This document shows, piece after piece, positions 20,494-30,802 of a DNA stretch of 36,087 nt. The stretch spans positions 1 to 36,087 of IMG/VR virus record IMGVR_UViG_3300021335_000001; one strand, written 5' to 3'. Under the pieces are notes generated by a model. That model worked only from the letters and a program-made list of their open reading frames with translations. It made no database searches and had not been told where the DNA came from. Made by a program: the position numbers and the translations under genes. The DNA is from a virus. The first letter of the stretch is position 1. Every line of letters begins with the position of its first letter.

Positions 20494-22594
20494 CTTGCAT
20501 TCCCATCATCTGCGCGTTGTGTTCACGTACCGCTGCCTGTTCTTCTTTGACCTGCTGTACGTCCACCGCTGTGCCATACTTGCCCAGTATCTCAGCTACC
20601 TTGACCGCCAAGTCCTGAACCATTTCGTCACGCGCTAAGTCATCATCCATACCCAGCTTGTGCATCTTGTACTGTTGATCCATCTGCGCTTTCGCCATGT
20701 CTACTTGCGCACGGGTCTGGGCTTTCATTTGTTCAGCTTGCATAAATGCTGCATTCGGGTCTGGTTGCTGTGCCTGCTGCTGCGCCATCATCTGCTGTTG
20801 CTGCTGTTGCTGCATCAACATCTGCTGTTCCATTTCAGGGGTCATCGGCATAAAGTGACGATCAACATTGCGAACACCGCCCAGCGCCATGATGTCTGCC
20901 ATTGTGTTGCGTATCTGTGTAAGCGTCACAAGGCCGTTCTGAGGCCCGTATTGTTGGTATAGCTGCTGTTGTATGCCAAATGCCATTTGTAGCACTGCTA
21001 GGCGCTCTTGTTCACGCCCTGTGCCGATACCCACGTTGACCATCAAATCCATCTCTGTAGACCATGCCCGTGGGTCTACTGGGACAAACTGACCGTTCAT
21101 ACGCATCACTTCGTCTTTGTCAGTATTCTTTACATAAAGTTCTAACATAAGTTTGAACAAACGGCGCATACCGCCCTCTGCCAAGTTACGTGCAATCACC
21201 TCTGCCTGACCCGCTTGCCCTTCCATAGAAGCCGCCACGGATGTAGCTGTAGCGCTTTTCAGCACCTCTGGGTCTAGCCCCTGCGCCATCTTGGATACGC
21301 CAGTTTTGTTATCTACTAGCTGATCAAAGTATTGCAGTGCAGGCAGTGTCTGTGCCGCTGTGAACGGGATCGCCATTTCACCAATAGCGCCCATGTTCTT
21401 AACTCTGATAACCCGCCCGATTTCATTCGACAGCAAGTCATCTACCGCAACCTGACCTTCGACAATTTGCATTGCAGGGTTATTCACCAGTGCAGCGTTG
21501 TCTAGGATGCCCCGTAGCATCGATGTAGCCGCGTCCTGATCGTTAATAACTAGATCGACCAGTGATGTACCAAAGAATGCGTGTGGCTCACTGTCCACCT
21601 CAAAGATCGCGTATGGCGCTGTATCTGCTTCATAGAAGTTCAGTAGCTTGTAGTTAGCCCCTGCGCAGATGAATTGATACAGGCGTGGGATGCCAGTACC
21701 CTCAACATCCAACTCCATGTAGGCTTCGGTTACTGTGATTTTCTTAGAAGCGTATGACGCGTTTTCGTCTTCACCTTCGTCAACAGTATACCCACGGCGC
21801 TCAAACTCTGCCTCATCATCCATGACAGAGTATTCTGTGCTGTCTAGACCGTCGATGTCTTCAGGCTGAAATCCCATCGCCAGTAGATCGGCTACACGCA
21901 TTTCTGTGCTGTGACCGCAAACGTAGAACTGATCGATCCCACGGGCATTACGATCCACGAAGAAATCTTCAGGGGGGATGCTTTCGATGCAAATATCACC
22001 GTCTGGGATTTGGCGCGAAATCTTTACATCATGAACAGGCAACTCAACTTCCGTACCCATTTCATCCACAGAAATAGAGACTTTGACTTCATGCTCTAAA
22101 ACTTCAACATCATCCTCATTCACCAAGAAAGTGAACTCATCATCATCCAAGCCCGTGAAGGTATGGATTTCAGACCGCATACTTTCGTCATAGTAAACGT
22201 GCGCAATCCCGACTTTTTTAACCAAGGCATCTTGGAATACATCGTTGATTAGCTTGTACCCGTCATGCTGTTGGAATTTGTAGCTGATGAACTGTGTCGC
22301 TTGCTCTGCTGCCATGACATCTTCTGGCCCACGCGGAACAAACTCTACTGGTTTATCGTTAGCTAGAAAGACGCGTTGCAGTGATGGCTTGATGCCACGA
22401 ACAACCTCACGGCATTTTGTGGCCACAACCGATGACCGACCTTCTTCATGGTCTAGGTCTGTTTCCATGTCAAAATAGCGCTGCGCCTTGATACGCTGCG
22501 GGGCAATCTCTGCTTCGATAAAGTCCACCGCATCTTGGATTGCTTTGGAGACAATACCTTCGATCTGTGTTTCATCTAATGGTTCTGGACGCAT
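20483..22594 (-). CDS. Portal protein, P22/SU10-type (703 aa)
   Basis: The dodecameric ring through which DNA enters and leaves. The N-terminal region (DLDHEEGRSSVVATKCREVV and ALVKKVGIAHVYYD) and the central GTSLVDLVINDQDAATSMLR and DNAALVNNPAM segments are typical of the large portal family of P22-like phages. The C-terminal ~110 residues are Gln/Met/Ala-rich (a run of QQQQQQQMMAQQQ), probably the helical barrel. Length is near that of the family. Confidence 0.9.
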   Translation of the reverse strand: MRPEPLDETQIEGIVSKAIQDAVDFIEAEIAPQRIKAQRYFDMETDLDHEEGRSSVVATKCREVVRGIKPSLQRVFLANDKPVEFVPRGPEDVMAAEQATQFISYKFQQHDGYKLINDVFQDALVKKVGIAHVYYDESMRSEIHTFTGLDDDEFTFLVNEDDVEVLEHEVKVSISVDEMGTEVELPVHDVKISRQIPDGDICIESIPPEDFFVDRNARGIDQFYVCGHSTEMRVADLLAMGFQPEDIDGLDSTEYSVMDDEAEFERRGYTVDEGEDENASYASKKITVTEAYMELDVEGTGIPRLYQFICAGANYKLLNFYEADTAPYAIFEVDSEPHAFFGTSLVDLVINDQDAATSMLRGILDNAALVNNPAMQIVEGQVAVDDLLSNEIGRVIRVKNMGAIGEMAIPFTAAQTLPALQYFDQLVDNKTGVSKMAQGLDPEVLKSATATSVAASMEGQAGQAEVIARNLAEGGMRRLFKLMLELYVKNTDKDEVMRMNGQFVPVDPRAWSTEMDLMVNVGIGTGREQERLAVLQMAFGIQQQLYQQYGPQNGLVTLTQIRNTMADIMALGGVRNVDRHFMPMTPEMEQQMLMQQQQQQQMMAQQQAQQPDPNAAFMQAEQMKAQTRAQVDMAKAQMDQQYKMHKLGMDDDLARDEMVQDLAVKVAEILGKYGTAVDVQQVKEEQAAVREHNAQMMGMQGGY

Positions 22595-22603
22595 TTAATT
22601 CTC

Positions 22604-24790
22604 CTAGCGCGGTATGTTTATGCCTGTTACACCGCGATACATGTCATAGAATGGATCGCCGCCTTGACCACTTGCCGCCGCAGCACCCGCTGCACCAGAA
22701 ATCGGCTGTGTGGCCCTGCCTAATGGTACATCAAAACTCTTTTCAGCAACAGCACCTGAGAACATCTTAATAAATGGCGCTCTCATACCCAATCTGACGA
22801 TAGATGTTTGACCAAACTTTTCTGCCAACAAACCTAATAAGCTGTTCGCTGTAGTCATTGTGTTACTGTAGTTTTTGGCACCCGCCGTTGCGCGTCTTGC
22901 CACTGAAGCGAACCGTGAAATCAAACGCTGTTCTTCAGGGCTAAACAAACCTGACACAAGATCGGGATTGTTTTTCTTCATTTCATTCCAAAAGTTTTGA
23001 AACTGACTACCAGAGATAACAGGTTGACCATCATCACCCATTTTGCGGGCTTTGTTTGCCATGTGAATAAATGCTTCTTGGCGCAGTTCATTCCATTGTT
23101 CTTCTGGCAAGTTAGCTTTCATAGTCCGTAAATCACGAACCATTTGCGTACCTTTACTCAACTTTGACCCTGCTGCGCCAAACAAGTAATTTGCTACATT
23201 TTCTGGTGGCTCTTTAAACACAAGCTCACCGTCCCGCGTCACCTGCTTAGTCAGTCTATTTAAGATACCATCAGATTTCCACTTTTTTGCAAAATCAGCA
23301 TAGTTACGAATTGCAGCAAGTTGTGCTGTTACTGCTTCATCAGCACCAAGTAAAAGCTGTTGATCTACAAGAGCTTTAAGGGATGCATCTAGCTGCTGTC
23401 GCACCTCACCCGCTGCTTTTTGCGTAACTGATCCAGCATCCCCTGCATTTACAAGCTGTCTACGCAATTGGAAAAGTCGCGTGATGTCGCCACCTGTTGC
23501 CAAGACTTCTTCCATGTCAATGACGATCTTATCAACGACAGGTATTTCCATTAGTGAATAATCATCCATTACACTGCGTAAATCATCAGCTACCGCACCA
23601 GCCATATTAGGGCTAATAAATGCATGACCTGACCGCTTGGCTATATTAAACAATTCAGTAGCCGCCGCTTTTTCTGCTGCCCGCTGTGTCGCTAAAGCCT
23701 CTTGCGCTGCTTTCCCACCTTGACCTGTTGTAATCTCCTGACCGCCTAAACCGCGTTGTATTTGAGACAAATTTTCTGACAAAGCCTCTTGCTGAAGCCC
23801 ACGCTGTCTCTCCATGAACAAACGTGTACCCTCACCAAACGCACCGCTTTCTGCCTGATCCTCAAACAATTGCTGCGCCCGCGACCCAGATGCTTCACCG
23901 CGTGTAAGTGGCACGGGTGTTGGTAGGCTTTCTGCTTCCGCAAGTGCAGCAGATGCTTCTGGTTTACCAACCCGACGAACTTCACCTTTGATTTTTGCAG
24001 CTAGTTCCGCAGTAATATTATCAGGGTCTAATCCTAGCTGCGTAAGTTGTGCGCGAACACTAGCCTTTAAGTTGCCGTTACTGTCTAAAACAGTTGATGG
24101 TCTGGTTTTGACTTTTGCAACGATGTCACCCAAAACCTGTGCAGCTTTTGCGCCTAGCGCACCACCGAAGAAACCAATCGGAATGTCAAAAACTTGGAAG
24201 GGATCGTCACTCAGCTTAGAACTTGCGGCCTCAACGATTGCAGCCTCTGTCATACCGATCAATCCACCGCCAAGCATACCTGCTGTGGGTAGTCCAGCTA
24301 AACCGCCTGTTGCCGCAATTGCTTGACCTAACGCAACGGCACCCGCGCCCTGCATTAAATCAACAGCATTCAATCCTTTCGGGTTTGGATAGAAACGTGT
24401 GTATTGCTGTGTTTCCTGACCGTCACGATAAACTGGCGCAATTACAACCAGATTACCGAAGCGATCTTTATCAAACTGAGCATTCGGTAAAATCTTCTGG
24501 ATGCCTGACTGCAAACGGTCATCACTTGCTGTGGTCGCAAGTAGCGCTGTCATTTGTCGCGCCTTATCTTCTGGTAAACCTAAGTTTGCGCCCTGAATAA
24601 GAGGTATGGTTTCCTCACGCTTCCCACCCTTGAACCAATCCATTAGTGACTGTTCTTCAGGTTCTGCCGCTGGTGTTGAGCCACCATCTAGTCCTTGCAG
24701 CATTTCTTCTATTGAGAGAATGCGCTGTGTATTCTGTTGTTGCTCAGAACCGATGCCCTGCAACATTTCCTCAATAGTTAGATTAGCCAT
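22604..24790 (-). CDS. Internal virion / ejection protein (728 aa)
   Basis: A long helical protein between the portal and the transglycosylase gene, the usual place for ejection proteins. Two copies of IEEMLQG lie at the N-terminus (residues 6-12 and 27-33). A Gly/Ala/Leu-rich region (AVALGQAIAATGGLAGLPTA and MLGGGLIGM, around 150-180) could enter a membrane. The rest is coiled and Ala/Gln-rich, ending in a Gly/Ala tail. It is probably packaged and ejected to help form a DNA channel through the cell envelope. Confidence 0.75.
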   Translation of the reverse strand: MANLTIEEMLQGIGSEQQQNTQRILSIEEMLQGLDGGSTPAAEPEEQSLMDWFKGGKREETIPLIQGANLGLPEDKARQMTALLATTASDDRLQSGIQKILPNAQFDKDRFGNLVVIAPVYRDGQETQQYTRFYPNPKGLNAVDLMQGAGAVALGQAIAATGGLAGLPTAGMLGGGLIGMTEAAIVEAASSKLSDDPFQVFDIPIGFFGGALGAKAAQVLGDIVAKVKTRPSTVLDSNGNLKASVRAQLTQLGLDPDNITAELAAKIKGEVRRVGKPEASAALAEAESLPTPVPLTRGEASGSRAQQLFEDQAESGAFGEGTRLFMERQRGLQQEALSENLSQIQRGLGGQEITTGQGGKAAQEALATQRAAEKAAATELFNIAKRSGHAFISPNMAGAVADDLRSVMDDYSLMEIPVVDKIVIDMEEVLATGGDITRLFQLRRQLVNAGDAGSVTQKAAGEVRQQLDASLKALVDQQLLLGADEAVTAQLAAIRNYADFAKKWKSDGILNRLTKQVTRDGELVFKEPPENVANYLFGAAGSKLSKGTQMVRDLRTMKANLPEEQWNELRQEAFIHMANKARKMGDDGQPVISGSQFQNFWNEMKKNNPDLVSGLFSPEEQRLISRFASVARRATAGAKNYSNTMTTANSLLGLLAEKFGQTSIVRLGMRAPFIKMFSGAVAEKSFDVPLGRATQPISGAAGAAAASGQGGDPFYDMYRGVTGINIPR

Positions 24791-24797
24791 TTGTCAC

Positions 24798-26372
24798 CTA
24801 TTGGTTTGCAGCTTTCGCCGCTTCTAGCGCAGCACGAAATTGCGTCTTTTGTGTTTCTGTCATTGTTGCATAAGTTGCATATTCTGCGTTTAGCTGCGTA
24901 ACCGTCATACCCATGTATGGATTTTCTTGTTGGTTTGCCATTTCTTGATCACGGCGATTTCGCATCATTTTATTCCAATCATCGCGTGAATTGTTTGGAT
25001 TTAACATAAAGGATGCAGCATCTTCAGTGTAACGGCGTAATTTTTCTAAAGCAGTACGGCGCTTAATTAAGAACTCTTTTAGTTCTTCGGTAGATGCATT
25101 TGGTGGGTACGCTGTTTGCCTTGCAACTTCTAATTCACTTGCTGATAAAGCTCCGAAAGTGACAGACGCAACTACATCTAAGCTCATTTGGTTCAATGCG
25201 CGTGTAAGACCACCTGCTTCATTGGTGATATCTGGCAACGCATTCAAAATAATATTACGTTGCGCACCTTGCTCAATGTACCTCAGAGCTTCATCTATTG
25301 TGTTAATTTGCGTTGAAATAGTCTCTGCTTTTTTGAATGCTTCATTTGCCGCTTGCTGTTGGAATTTAGCCGCCTCTGTAGTACCTGTAGCTACACCTTC
25401 CATCGCGATACCGCTTAGTTCTGCTTCACGCAAAACCTCTGCTGCTTCTGGCCCTTCAGGAACTAACATGCCCTCTTTATTGTAAACTTTACGGCCCTTG
25501 TCAGTGATCACATAATAAGCACCGTTCTGGAACTTAACAGACGATCTAATCTTATCTCCGCTAGTGTCATAAAGCTGCGCTGTCAAAACCTTATATGCTT
25601 CAGCAGGTGTCATGGCCCCAGACTTCACCGCACCAAGCAATTGCTTTGCTAAAGCCGCACCAGCACCCGTACCGCCAGCAATACGCTCTAATTCTCCAAT
25701 AGTAGCGTTCTTTGTCGCATCCTGTTTTTCGAATGCAGCGCGTTGCAAGCCTTGTTCGCGTATCTGTTGACCCATGCCAGTACCTTGAAGAACAAGAGGA
25801 TCAAGTGATGCGCCAACGCGACCAAAGAAGTTTAAGCCCGTATTTGGATCACGTTTCATCAATCGCTGACCAAGGTTCATTCCTGAATTATCGGGCTGCA
25901 TAAAGCTAAGAAGTGACATTGGCTTTTCCTTTGGTGGAACTGGTCTTTGGGTCATGCTTGCTGAAAGCGGGTAATTAGCTGGGCGACCATCAGGCAAACG
26001 ATTAAGAACAGCTTTGATGTAGTTTTGCGTTTCTGGAAAGTTAGGAACACGACCTAATTTCTCTACCCGTGTAGGCCCAGCGTTGTACGCCGCAAGCGCC
26101 ATATTGAGATCGGGGAAGCGGCTCATCATTTGGCTTAGATAACGCGCCCCGCCAGCAAGGTTTTGTTTTATGTCTGTAGGATCAACGCCAAGTTCTTTTG
26201 CGGTGTCTGGCATTAGCTGCGCTAAACCCATAGCGCCCTTCGGAGATAAGGCATTAGGATTGAAGCGACTTTCTTGCTCAATTAGCGACAGAAACAAGTC
26301 TTCGGGAACACCCGCCTTACGCGCAGCTTCCCGTGCTAATTGCATGTAATATGCGCGTTTGTTCTCTGCCAT
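24798..26372 (-). CDS. Virion-associated lytic transglycosylase (524 aa)
   Basis: The N-terminal ~110 residues are a complete SLT/transglycosylase domain: [20 protein letters not shown] (catalytic Glu34), [17 protein letters not shown] and [17 protein letters not shown]. The remaining ~400 residues are helical and probably structural. It fits the internal virion proteins that open the peptidoglycan locally during DNA ejection, distinct from the lysis endolysin. It follows the 302-aa structural gene and precedes the 728-aa ejection protein. Confidence 0.88.
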   Translation of the reverse strand: MAENKRAYYMQLAREAARKAGVPEDLFLSLIEQESRFNPNALSPKGAMGLAQLMPDTAKELGVDPTDIKQNLAGGARYLSQMMSRFPDLNMALAAYNAGPTRVEKLGRVPNFPETQNYIKAVLNRLPDGRPANYPLSASMTQRPVPPKEKPMSLLSFMQPDNSGMNLGQRLMKRDPNTGLNFFGRVGASLDPLVLQGTGMGQQIREQGLQRAAFEKQDATKNATIGELERIAGGTGAGAALAKQLLGAVKSGAMTPAEAYKVLTAQLYDTSGDKIRSSVKFQNGAYYVITDKGRKVYNKEGMLVPEGPEAAEVLREAELSGIAMEGVATGTTEAAKFQQQAANEAFKKAETISTQINTIDEALRYIEQGAQRNIILNALPDITNEAGGLTRALNQMSLDVVASVTFGALSASELEVARQTAYPPNASTEELKEFLIKRRTALEKLRRYTEDAASFMLNPNNSRDDWNKMMRNRRDQEMANQQENPYMGMTVTQLNAEYATYATMTETQKTQFRAALEAAKAANQ

Positions 26373-26377
26373 TTAGT

Positions 26378-27286
26378 TTATCCAAACATGCTTGCGCCAA
26401 CTTGCAGATAGTTGAACAATCCTGGGTTGAAGTTCTGTTGCGTACCACCACCTGTGGTTGTTTGCGATGAACTGTAAGGCACCATGCCAAGAGCCTGTAG
26501 AGGAAGCTGCATCTTCTGTGTCGGCGCGTTTACATAGTTTTGGTACTGGCCTCTTGCTGCATTTATCAAGTCTTGCATTGCAGCTTGCTGCATACCGCCC
26601 TGCATCATTTGCTGGTTGCCAATAGACTGACCATAGCCAAACGATTGCTGGCCCATACCTGCAAGTTGACCTGCTGCACCTAATTGACGACCTAGATCGG
26701 CCTGTGAAGCGCCTAGAGCAGTGTTAAATCCTTGTGCGCGTAGACGACCCGCTGCATCTGTCATTTGCTGCGTGTAGCCCTTCATGGCTTCTGCTTCCGC
26801 GATGCCTTGACGCGATCCACCAAACGCTCTTGCTTGTTGTGCTTGTGCGCCGATCTGGTTCAATCCCATCTGCGCTGCCGACCCAACGTCACGCAATGTT
26901 TGCTGCACTACTTGGTTTTCGTAAGGGTTTTGATAAGCTGCCATGCCACCCGCTGCGGTTTGACCCATGCCTGCCGCTGTTCGTGCCATAGATGCCTGCT
27001 GCGCCATAGCTGCTTGATTATAAGGATTAGCCATATTTGTTTGTTGCGCTGGTTGTAGTTGCTGACCAGTTGCGCCACCCGCATTCGGGTTCGCGCTTGC
27101 AAAGCCAAGCTGACCACGCTCACGGGTAATACCTGCGCTATCAACGTATGTGTCTGACTGATTGCCACCGCCAAACCGTCCATAATCGTATGCATTAATT
27201 GCTGGGTCTACAAAACTACGACCACCATTTTGACGCATTTCTGTATTTACACCTTGCGTCATTGCTGGGTTTGCTGCACCTGCCAT
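26378..27286 (-). CDS. Gln/Gly/Ala-rich virion protein (302 aa)
   Basis: Low-complexity N-terminal half (NPNAGGATGQQLQPAQQ, then repeated MA/QQ/GM segments) and a helical middle with AYQNPYENQVVQQTLRDVGS and RAFGGSRQGIAEAEAMK. Similar Gln/Ala-rich proteins sit next to ejection genes in podovirus-like phages. Shared composition with the 167-aa protein upstream (both rich in QQA and NP) suggests they act together, perhaps as internal virion or DNA-ejection components. Confidence 0.72.
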   Translation of the reverse strand: MAGAANPAMTQGVNTEMRQNGGRSFVDPAINAYDYGRFGGGNQSDTYVDSAGITRERGQLGFASANPNAGGATGQQLQPAQQTNMANPYNQAAMAQQASMARTAAGMGQTAAGGMAAYQNPYENQVVQQTLRDVGSAAQMGLNQIGAQAQQARAFGGSRQGIAEAEAMKGYTQQMTDAAGRLRAQGFNTALGASQADLGRQLGAAGQLAGMGQQSFGYGQSIGNQQMMQGGMQQAAMQDLINAARGQYQNYVNAPTQKMQLPLQALGMVPYSSSQTTTGGGTQQNFNPGLFNYLQVGASMFG

Positions 27287-27287
27287 G

Positions 27288-27791
27288 TTATTTTCCTCTA
27301 CCTTGGACGCTCACTGGCTGAACGCCAAGAGGTGATGATGGTTGATATTGCTGTACCGCGAAATCTGGCGTTCCCTCTGGGACTACATTTTCACCCTGAA
27401 CACCTGTCACTGGGTTCATGAAGAACGTATCCATGTATTGCGCTTGCGCTGGGCGATACTGGCGTAAATTCTCTACTGATTGCTCAAACACTGGGGCCGA
27501 TGAATAACCCTGAACGCCGCCTGCAAACTGTGTTGCCTCTGGCATGTATTGGCCCGCTCCCGTATTCATTCCAAATGCACCTGCGGCCTGCTGCGTATTT
27601 TCAAAGGCTGCCTGCTGCATCGGGCTAAATGCCGCTACGTCTGGCCCGTAATAAGGGACATAACCGATGTTGGAAACTTTATCCGCTAGTGCAAGGTTTT
27701 GCTTAGAAGCATCTTCAATATACTGCGGTATATCTTGCGTCACCGTTTGTGGTGCAGCTTGTTGGATTGTTGTTGTACCGCCTTTAGACAT
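27288..27791 (-). CDS. Virion protein paired with the 302-aa gene (167 aa)
   Basis: It starts MSKGGTTTIQQAAPQTVTQD and contains YVPYYGPDVAAFSPMQQAAF, a Tyr-x-Pro-Tyr-Tyr-Gly motif often seen in small virion proteins beside ejection genes. The rest is Gln/Gly/Ala/Pro-rich. It overlaps the upstream gene by one base. It is probably a minor internal or tail component; no enzymatic motif. Confidence 0.72.
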   Translation of the reverse strand: MSKGGTTTIQQAAPQTVTQDIPQYIEDASKQNLALADKVSNIGYVPYYGPDVAAFSPMQQAAFENTQQAAGAFGMNTGAGQYMPEATQFAGGVQGYSSAPVFEQSVENLRQYRPAQAQYMDTFFMNPVTGVQGENVVPEGTPDFAVQQYQPSSPLGVQPVSVQGRGK

Positions 27792-28168
27792 TACTCAATT
27801 TCCTTTTTGTATGTGGCGTATAACGGCTCCCAGCCATTTGCCATCAACGGTTTTTTCCAACCAAATCTTCCTGTCATTGTAGCATTTTCGCACCCTTGTG
27901 CCAACGCCCATGCTTTTACATCGTTATTCATGTCTAATATCTGGTCTAATTCACCGCCAGCTAAGAACACGTTTAACACCTTTTTTCTAGGATATACCAC
28001 AATTTCCGTAACAATACACCCCCTTGGGGCAGGCCACAATTGCATGTTGCCAGTATTCACCGCATCCACAATATCTTGATATTCGTGTGTGCCATTAGCG
28101 TATTCAAGTGCCGCTTCGATCCAAGGGCGGCAACGGTTTAGCTCATCAATTGGTTTCATGTCGTTCAC
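27791..28168 (-). CDS. GNAT-fold-like protein (125 aa)
   Basis: The order of elements (a helical start RCRPWIEAALEYANGTHEY, strand WPAPRGCIVTEIVVYP, strand KVLNVFLAGGELDQIL, helix DVKAWALAQGCENATM, then GRFGWKKPLMANGWEP) matches a widespread short phage family that I believe has a degenerate acetyltransferase (GNAT) fold. The usual acetyl-CoA loop is not clear. Its role in the tail operon is unknown; virion modification is a guess. It is coupled to its neighbours by ATGA and a one-base overlap. Confidence 0.6.
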   Translation of the reverse strand: MNDMKPIDELNRCRPWIEAALEYANGTHEYQDIVDAVNTGNMQLWPAPRGCIVTEIVVYPRKKVLNVFLAGGELDQILDMNNDVKAWALAQGCENATMTGRFGWKKPLMANGWEPLYATYKKEIE

Positions 28169-28836
28169 GATGAATGCTCCCCATGTATCCGCGTAATTGT
28201 CATTGTTGCCGCAGGTGAGGCAGGGGAAAATGATGTGGCTGCGGTTGAGTTCAGTGACCCACTTGTACTATCCACCGCCCACTTCGCTTCTAAGTAGTCA
28301 TCTGCATCAAAGCTAAACACCGCGCTGCGTGAAACAACCAAAGTTGCACCGTTGTTATGCAGCACATTTACCATAGTCGATCCTGTGACATTCGTTCCGT
28401 TCTTGGCAGGCCAGAAATAAAACGTCACATCACTGCTAGACGATGATGTAATTTCCGCTGTGAAGTTAATCAGGTATTCGCCAGCTTCCTCAAACACAAT
28501 GCGCTCTGGGTTTGTTGCATCCCGATCAATATACTTATTGCCTGTCGGCGCATCAAACGTGATAGAGTAAGCCGTGTCTGCCGCAGCAGCAGTGATGCTT
28601 GACGATGCGATCAAAGAAATGTGACCGCCCTCCATGACGATCTGACGAAACTCTCCGTCATAAGAAACAACAGGATACTTGTACTCACGATCCCACAGAA
28701 TAACACCATCCTCAGAAGGATTATCGTCCGCTGTTTTTTGCCCTAGCTTTGCAAGATTGCGCTGCAAATATGACGAAAGCTGCCGCCCCCACTGGCGTAG
28801 GTCTGGGCCAAGAGGGGGTAAGATTGGGCTTGGCAC
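28165..28836 (-). CDS. Tail appendage with C1q/TNF-like jelly roll (223 aa)
   Basis: The N-terminal helix (DLRQWGRQLSSYLQRNLAKL) probably attaches to the tail. From about residue 80 a beta domain with FEEAGEYLINFTAEI, VTFYFWPAKNGTNV and SFDADDYLEAKWAV resembles the C1q/TNF-like jelly rolls common at tips of phage fibres. It is probably trimeric and receptor-facing or a fibre tip. The gene overlaps the end of the nozzle-like gene by one base. Confidence 0.65.
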   Translation of the reverse strand: MPSPILPPLGPDLRQWGRQLSSYLQRNLAKLGQKTADDNPSEDGVILWDREYKYPVVSYDGEFRQIVMEGGHISLIASSSITAAAADTAYSITFDAPTGNKYIDRDATNPERIVFEEAGEYLINFTAEITSSSSSDVTFYFWPAKNGTNVTGSTMVNVLHNNGATLVVSRSAVFSFDADDYLEAKWAVDSTSGSLNSTAATSFSPASPAATMTITRIHGEHSS

Positions 28837-30797
28837 TAGCGTTTACCCCCAGCAATTGTGTCTATTCGCATGTTTCCCACTTTCCATTGGGTTGCGCTTT
28901 GACCCTCAACCCGCATACGAAGCTGACGACCAGAAAAGCGAACACTTGTTGGATTGGCAGGCGTGTAAGGCCCGTGGGTAGTTTCAGTCGCGTTAGGATA
29001 GAAACGTGTCTTGAAGGTTACGTTTACGTCACCCTGTGTTATTTCATCAGGTATTAGCTTTGTAACCTTTGCAATATTGTCGCCTGCGCCAAGGCTAATT
29101 GGCCCACTTTCAGCAAAAGTTGTTTCGTTATCAAAGTTATATCCCACTTCGTGATCATACAAATCACTATCTGAATTGTGACCTGCCATGATGGGATATT
29201 GGAAAACGCCGCCCTGAATACCTGCTGTGCGGGACATTTCTCCAATTAGCCAATGGTTTTCTTTGTAATCAAACGCAACATAGCGATCTATTTCTGTGCT
29301 TCCAGAAGACGGATAGAACCACCATATTTCACCATTTTGACCGTTGGCAAACGACCATACCTTTGAAATCTGGCCTACGTTAATATCGCCAAACACATAA
29401 TCATGAACATCGCACGGTATTTCTTGCACTGAGTTTCCGTCAAACCTAAAGAAACCGCTTTTACCCATCCAGAAAACGCCGATGTCTACATCAGATGCAG
29501 ATTTCCTTGAAACAGCACCGCAAGACGTTCCTACGCGCTCAAAGCCATAAACGTATGGTGGGCCTAGATAACGTGCTGTATGCGCGTCTGTGTCGGTTAT
29601 AATGAGTGTCTGACCGCGTGTACGAATGCCCTGCATAATCTGGCCAGATGTTTGCAAATCAATATCTCCAGCTTCGTTTGTGGCGGCTGGTGTCCACAGC
29701 GTATTGTTCTCACGATCACACCATTGAACACGCCTTGGATTACCACCTGCACCAAGAGCAAAAACAAAGCGTTCCTCTGTTACAACCATGCCAACATTGT
29801 TAATTGGCGCATTGGGCAATGGTCTTGCATGAGTAACATTACCATCTGCATTGATGTCTAAGGAATAAAACGTGTAGTTAAACTGTATGCTGTCAGCGGT
29901 TACTGCGCCAAAATAAAGTGTTGCTGTTCCGTCGTCATCCGCGACAAAGCTACCATCTACTGTCGGCGTGGGTGGAACGCCAGAGCTAGGCTGATATGTG
30001 CTGCTGGAAAAATATGTGCCAGTGGTTCCGTTATCATAATTCACGGATACATAGAAGTTGTAATTCACATTGGTAGCAGCACCAAAAATTACTTTTGTTA
30101 TGTATTCTGCGCCCCTTTTTATCGGGATGTTTGAGTGGCGACGAAATGTCGATCCATAGGTGCCATTAGCAATTGCGCTTTCTATCCCCGAACTTGCGGG
30201 GTTTTGGCCATCTGGGAAAAAGCTGGCTGACCAAGTAAAGTTAGGATTTGATGATGTTATAGTTGTAACCGCAGCGTCATCCATCGGGAAATAAGTCCCT
30301 GATGTCGGGACACTCAAATCCCATTCTAATATTCTGCCATCGTCATAATGAAGGCCCAAAAGGTATTCACCCCAGTTATCCAAGGCCCAAGTTGTAGCCT
30401 CTTGCGGCACCGTGTTCTGTGTTACCTGTCTTGGTTGACCGTAAATACCATAGTTGTAACTGCCACCGCCATAACCGACATTCGCCGCAGCATCCTCACG
30501 ACCTGTTGCCAGATCATTTGGAGTGACATTGTACAGAGTGCCGCCACCTGTCATAACCATCAATGCATCATGCGAAGCGCCAGAAAGCCATACGCTACCG
30601 TTGTTTGTTTCCCACGCATGTAAGCCACGAATAGGGTTAGTCGCAAAAGATGTTTTACGCTCACGCCAACCACCAATTGGACGCAATGAGTTGTCACGCC
30701 AACGAACTAGCGATCCGTCACGCCAACGCCCTGCCTGCTCTAAATCAGTCCCGTTTCGATAAAAACCTGCGGGAATATCTAATGGTACTAACGTCAT
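28836..30797 (-). CDS. Tail nozzle-like / tail tube protein (653 aa)
   Basis: The opening (PLDIPAGFYRNGTDLEQAGR, WRDGSLVRWRDNSLRPIGGW) is typical of a widespread structural family in short-tailed phages. Many Trp/Gly beta-repeats (HAWETNNGSVWLSGAS, WCDRENNTLWTPAATN, GVFWMGKSGFFRFDGN) suggest a beta-propeller, as in the nozzle/tail-tube-B or P22 gp10 group. It would form the distal tail tube. The exact equivalence is inferred. Confidence 0.7.
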   Translation of the reverse strand: MTLVPLDIPAGFYRNGTDLEQAGRWRDGSLVRWRDNSLRPIGGWRERKTSFATNPIRGLHAWETNNGSVWLSGASHDALMVMTGGGTLYNVTPNDLATGREDAAANVGYGGGSYNYGIYGQPRQVTQNTVPQEATTWALDNWGEYLLGLHYDDGRILEWDLSVPTSGTYFPMDDAAVTTITSSNPNFTWSASFFPDGQNPASSGIESAIANGTYGSTFRRHSNIPIKRGAEYITKVIFGAATNVNYNFYVSVNYDNGTTGTYFSSSTYQPSSGVPPTPTVDGSFVADDDGTATLYFGAVTADSIQFNYTFYSLDINADGNVTHARPLPNAPINNVGMVVTEERFVFALGAGGNPRRVQWCDRENNTLWTPAATNEAGDIDLQTSGQIMQGIRTRGQTLIITDTDAHTARYLGPPYVYGFERVGTSCGAVSRKSASDVDIGVFWMGKSGFFRFDGNSVQEIPCDVHDYVFGDINVGQISKVWSFANGQNGEIWWFYPSSGSTEIDRYVAFDYKENHWLIGEMSRTAGIQGGVFQYPIMAGHNSDSDLYDHEVGYNFDNETTFAESGPISLGAGDNIAKVTKLIPDEITQGDVNVTFKTRFYPNATETTHGPYTPANPTSVRFSGRQLRMRVEGQSATQWKVGNMRIDTIAGGKR

Positions 30798-30802
30798 TTA
30801 TT

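Noticed and set aside
20760-20835. CTG/TTG microsatellite-like run
   Set aside because: It is the Gln-rich C-terminus of the portal protein in reverse complement, explained by coding.
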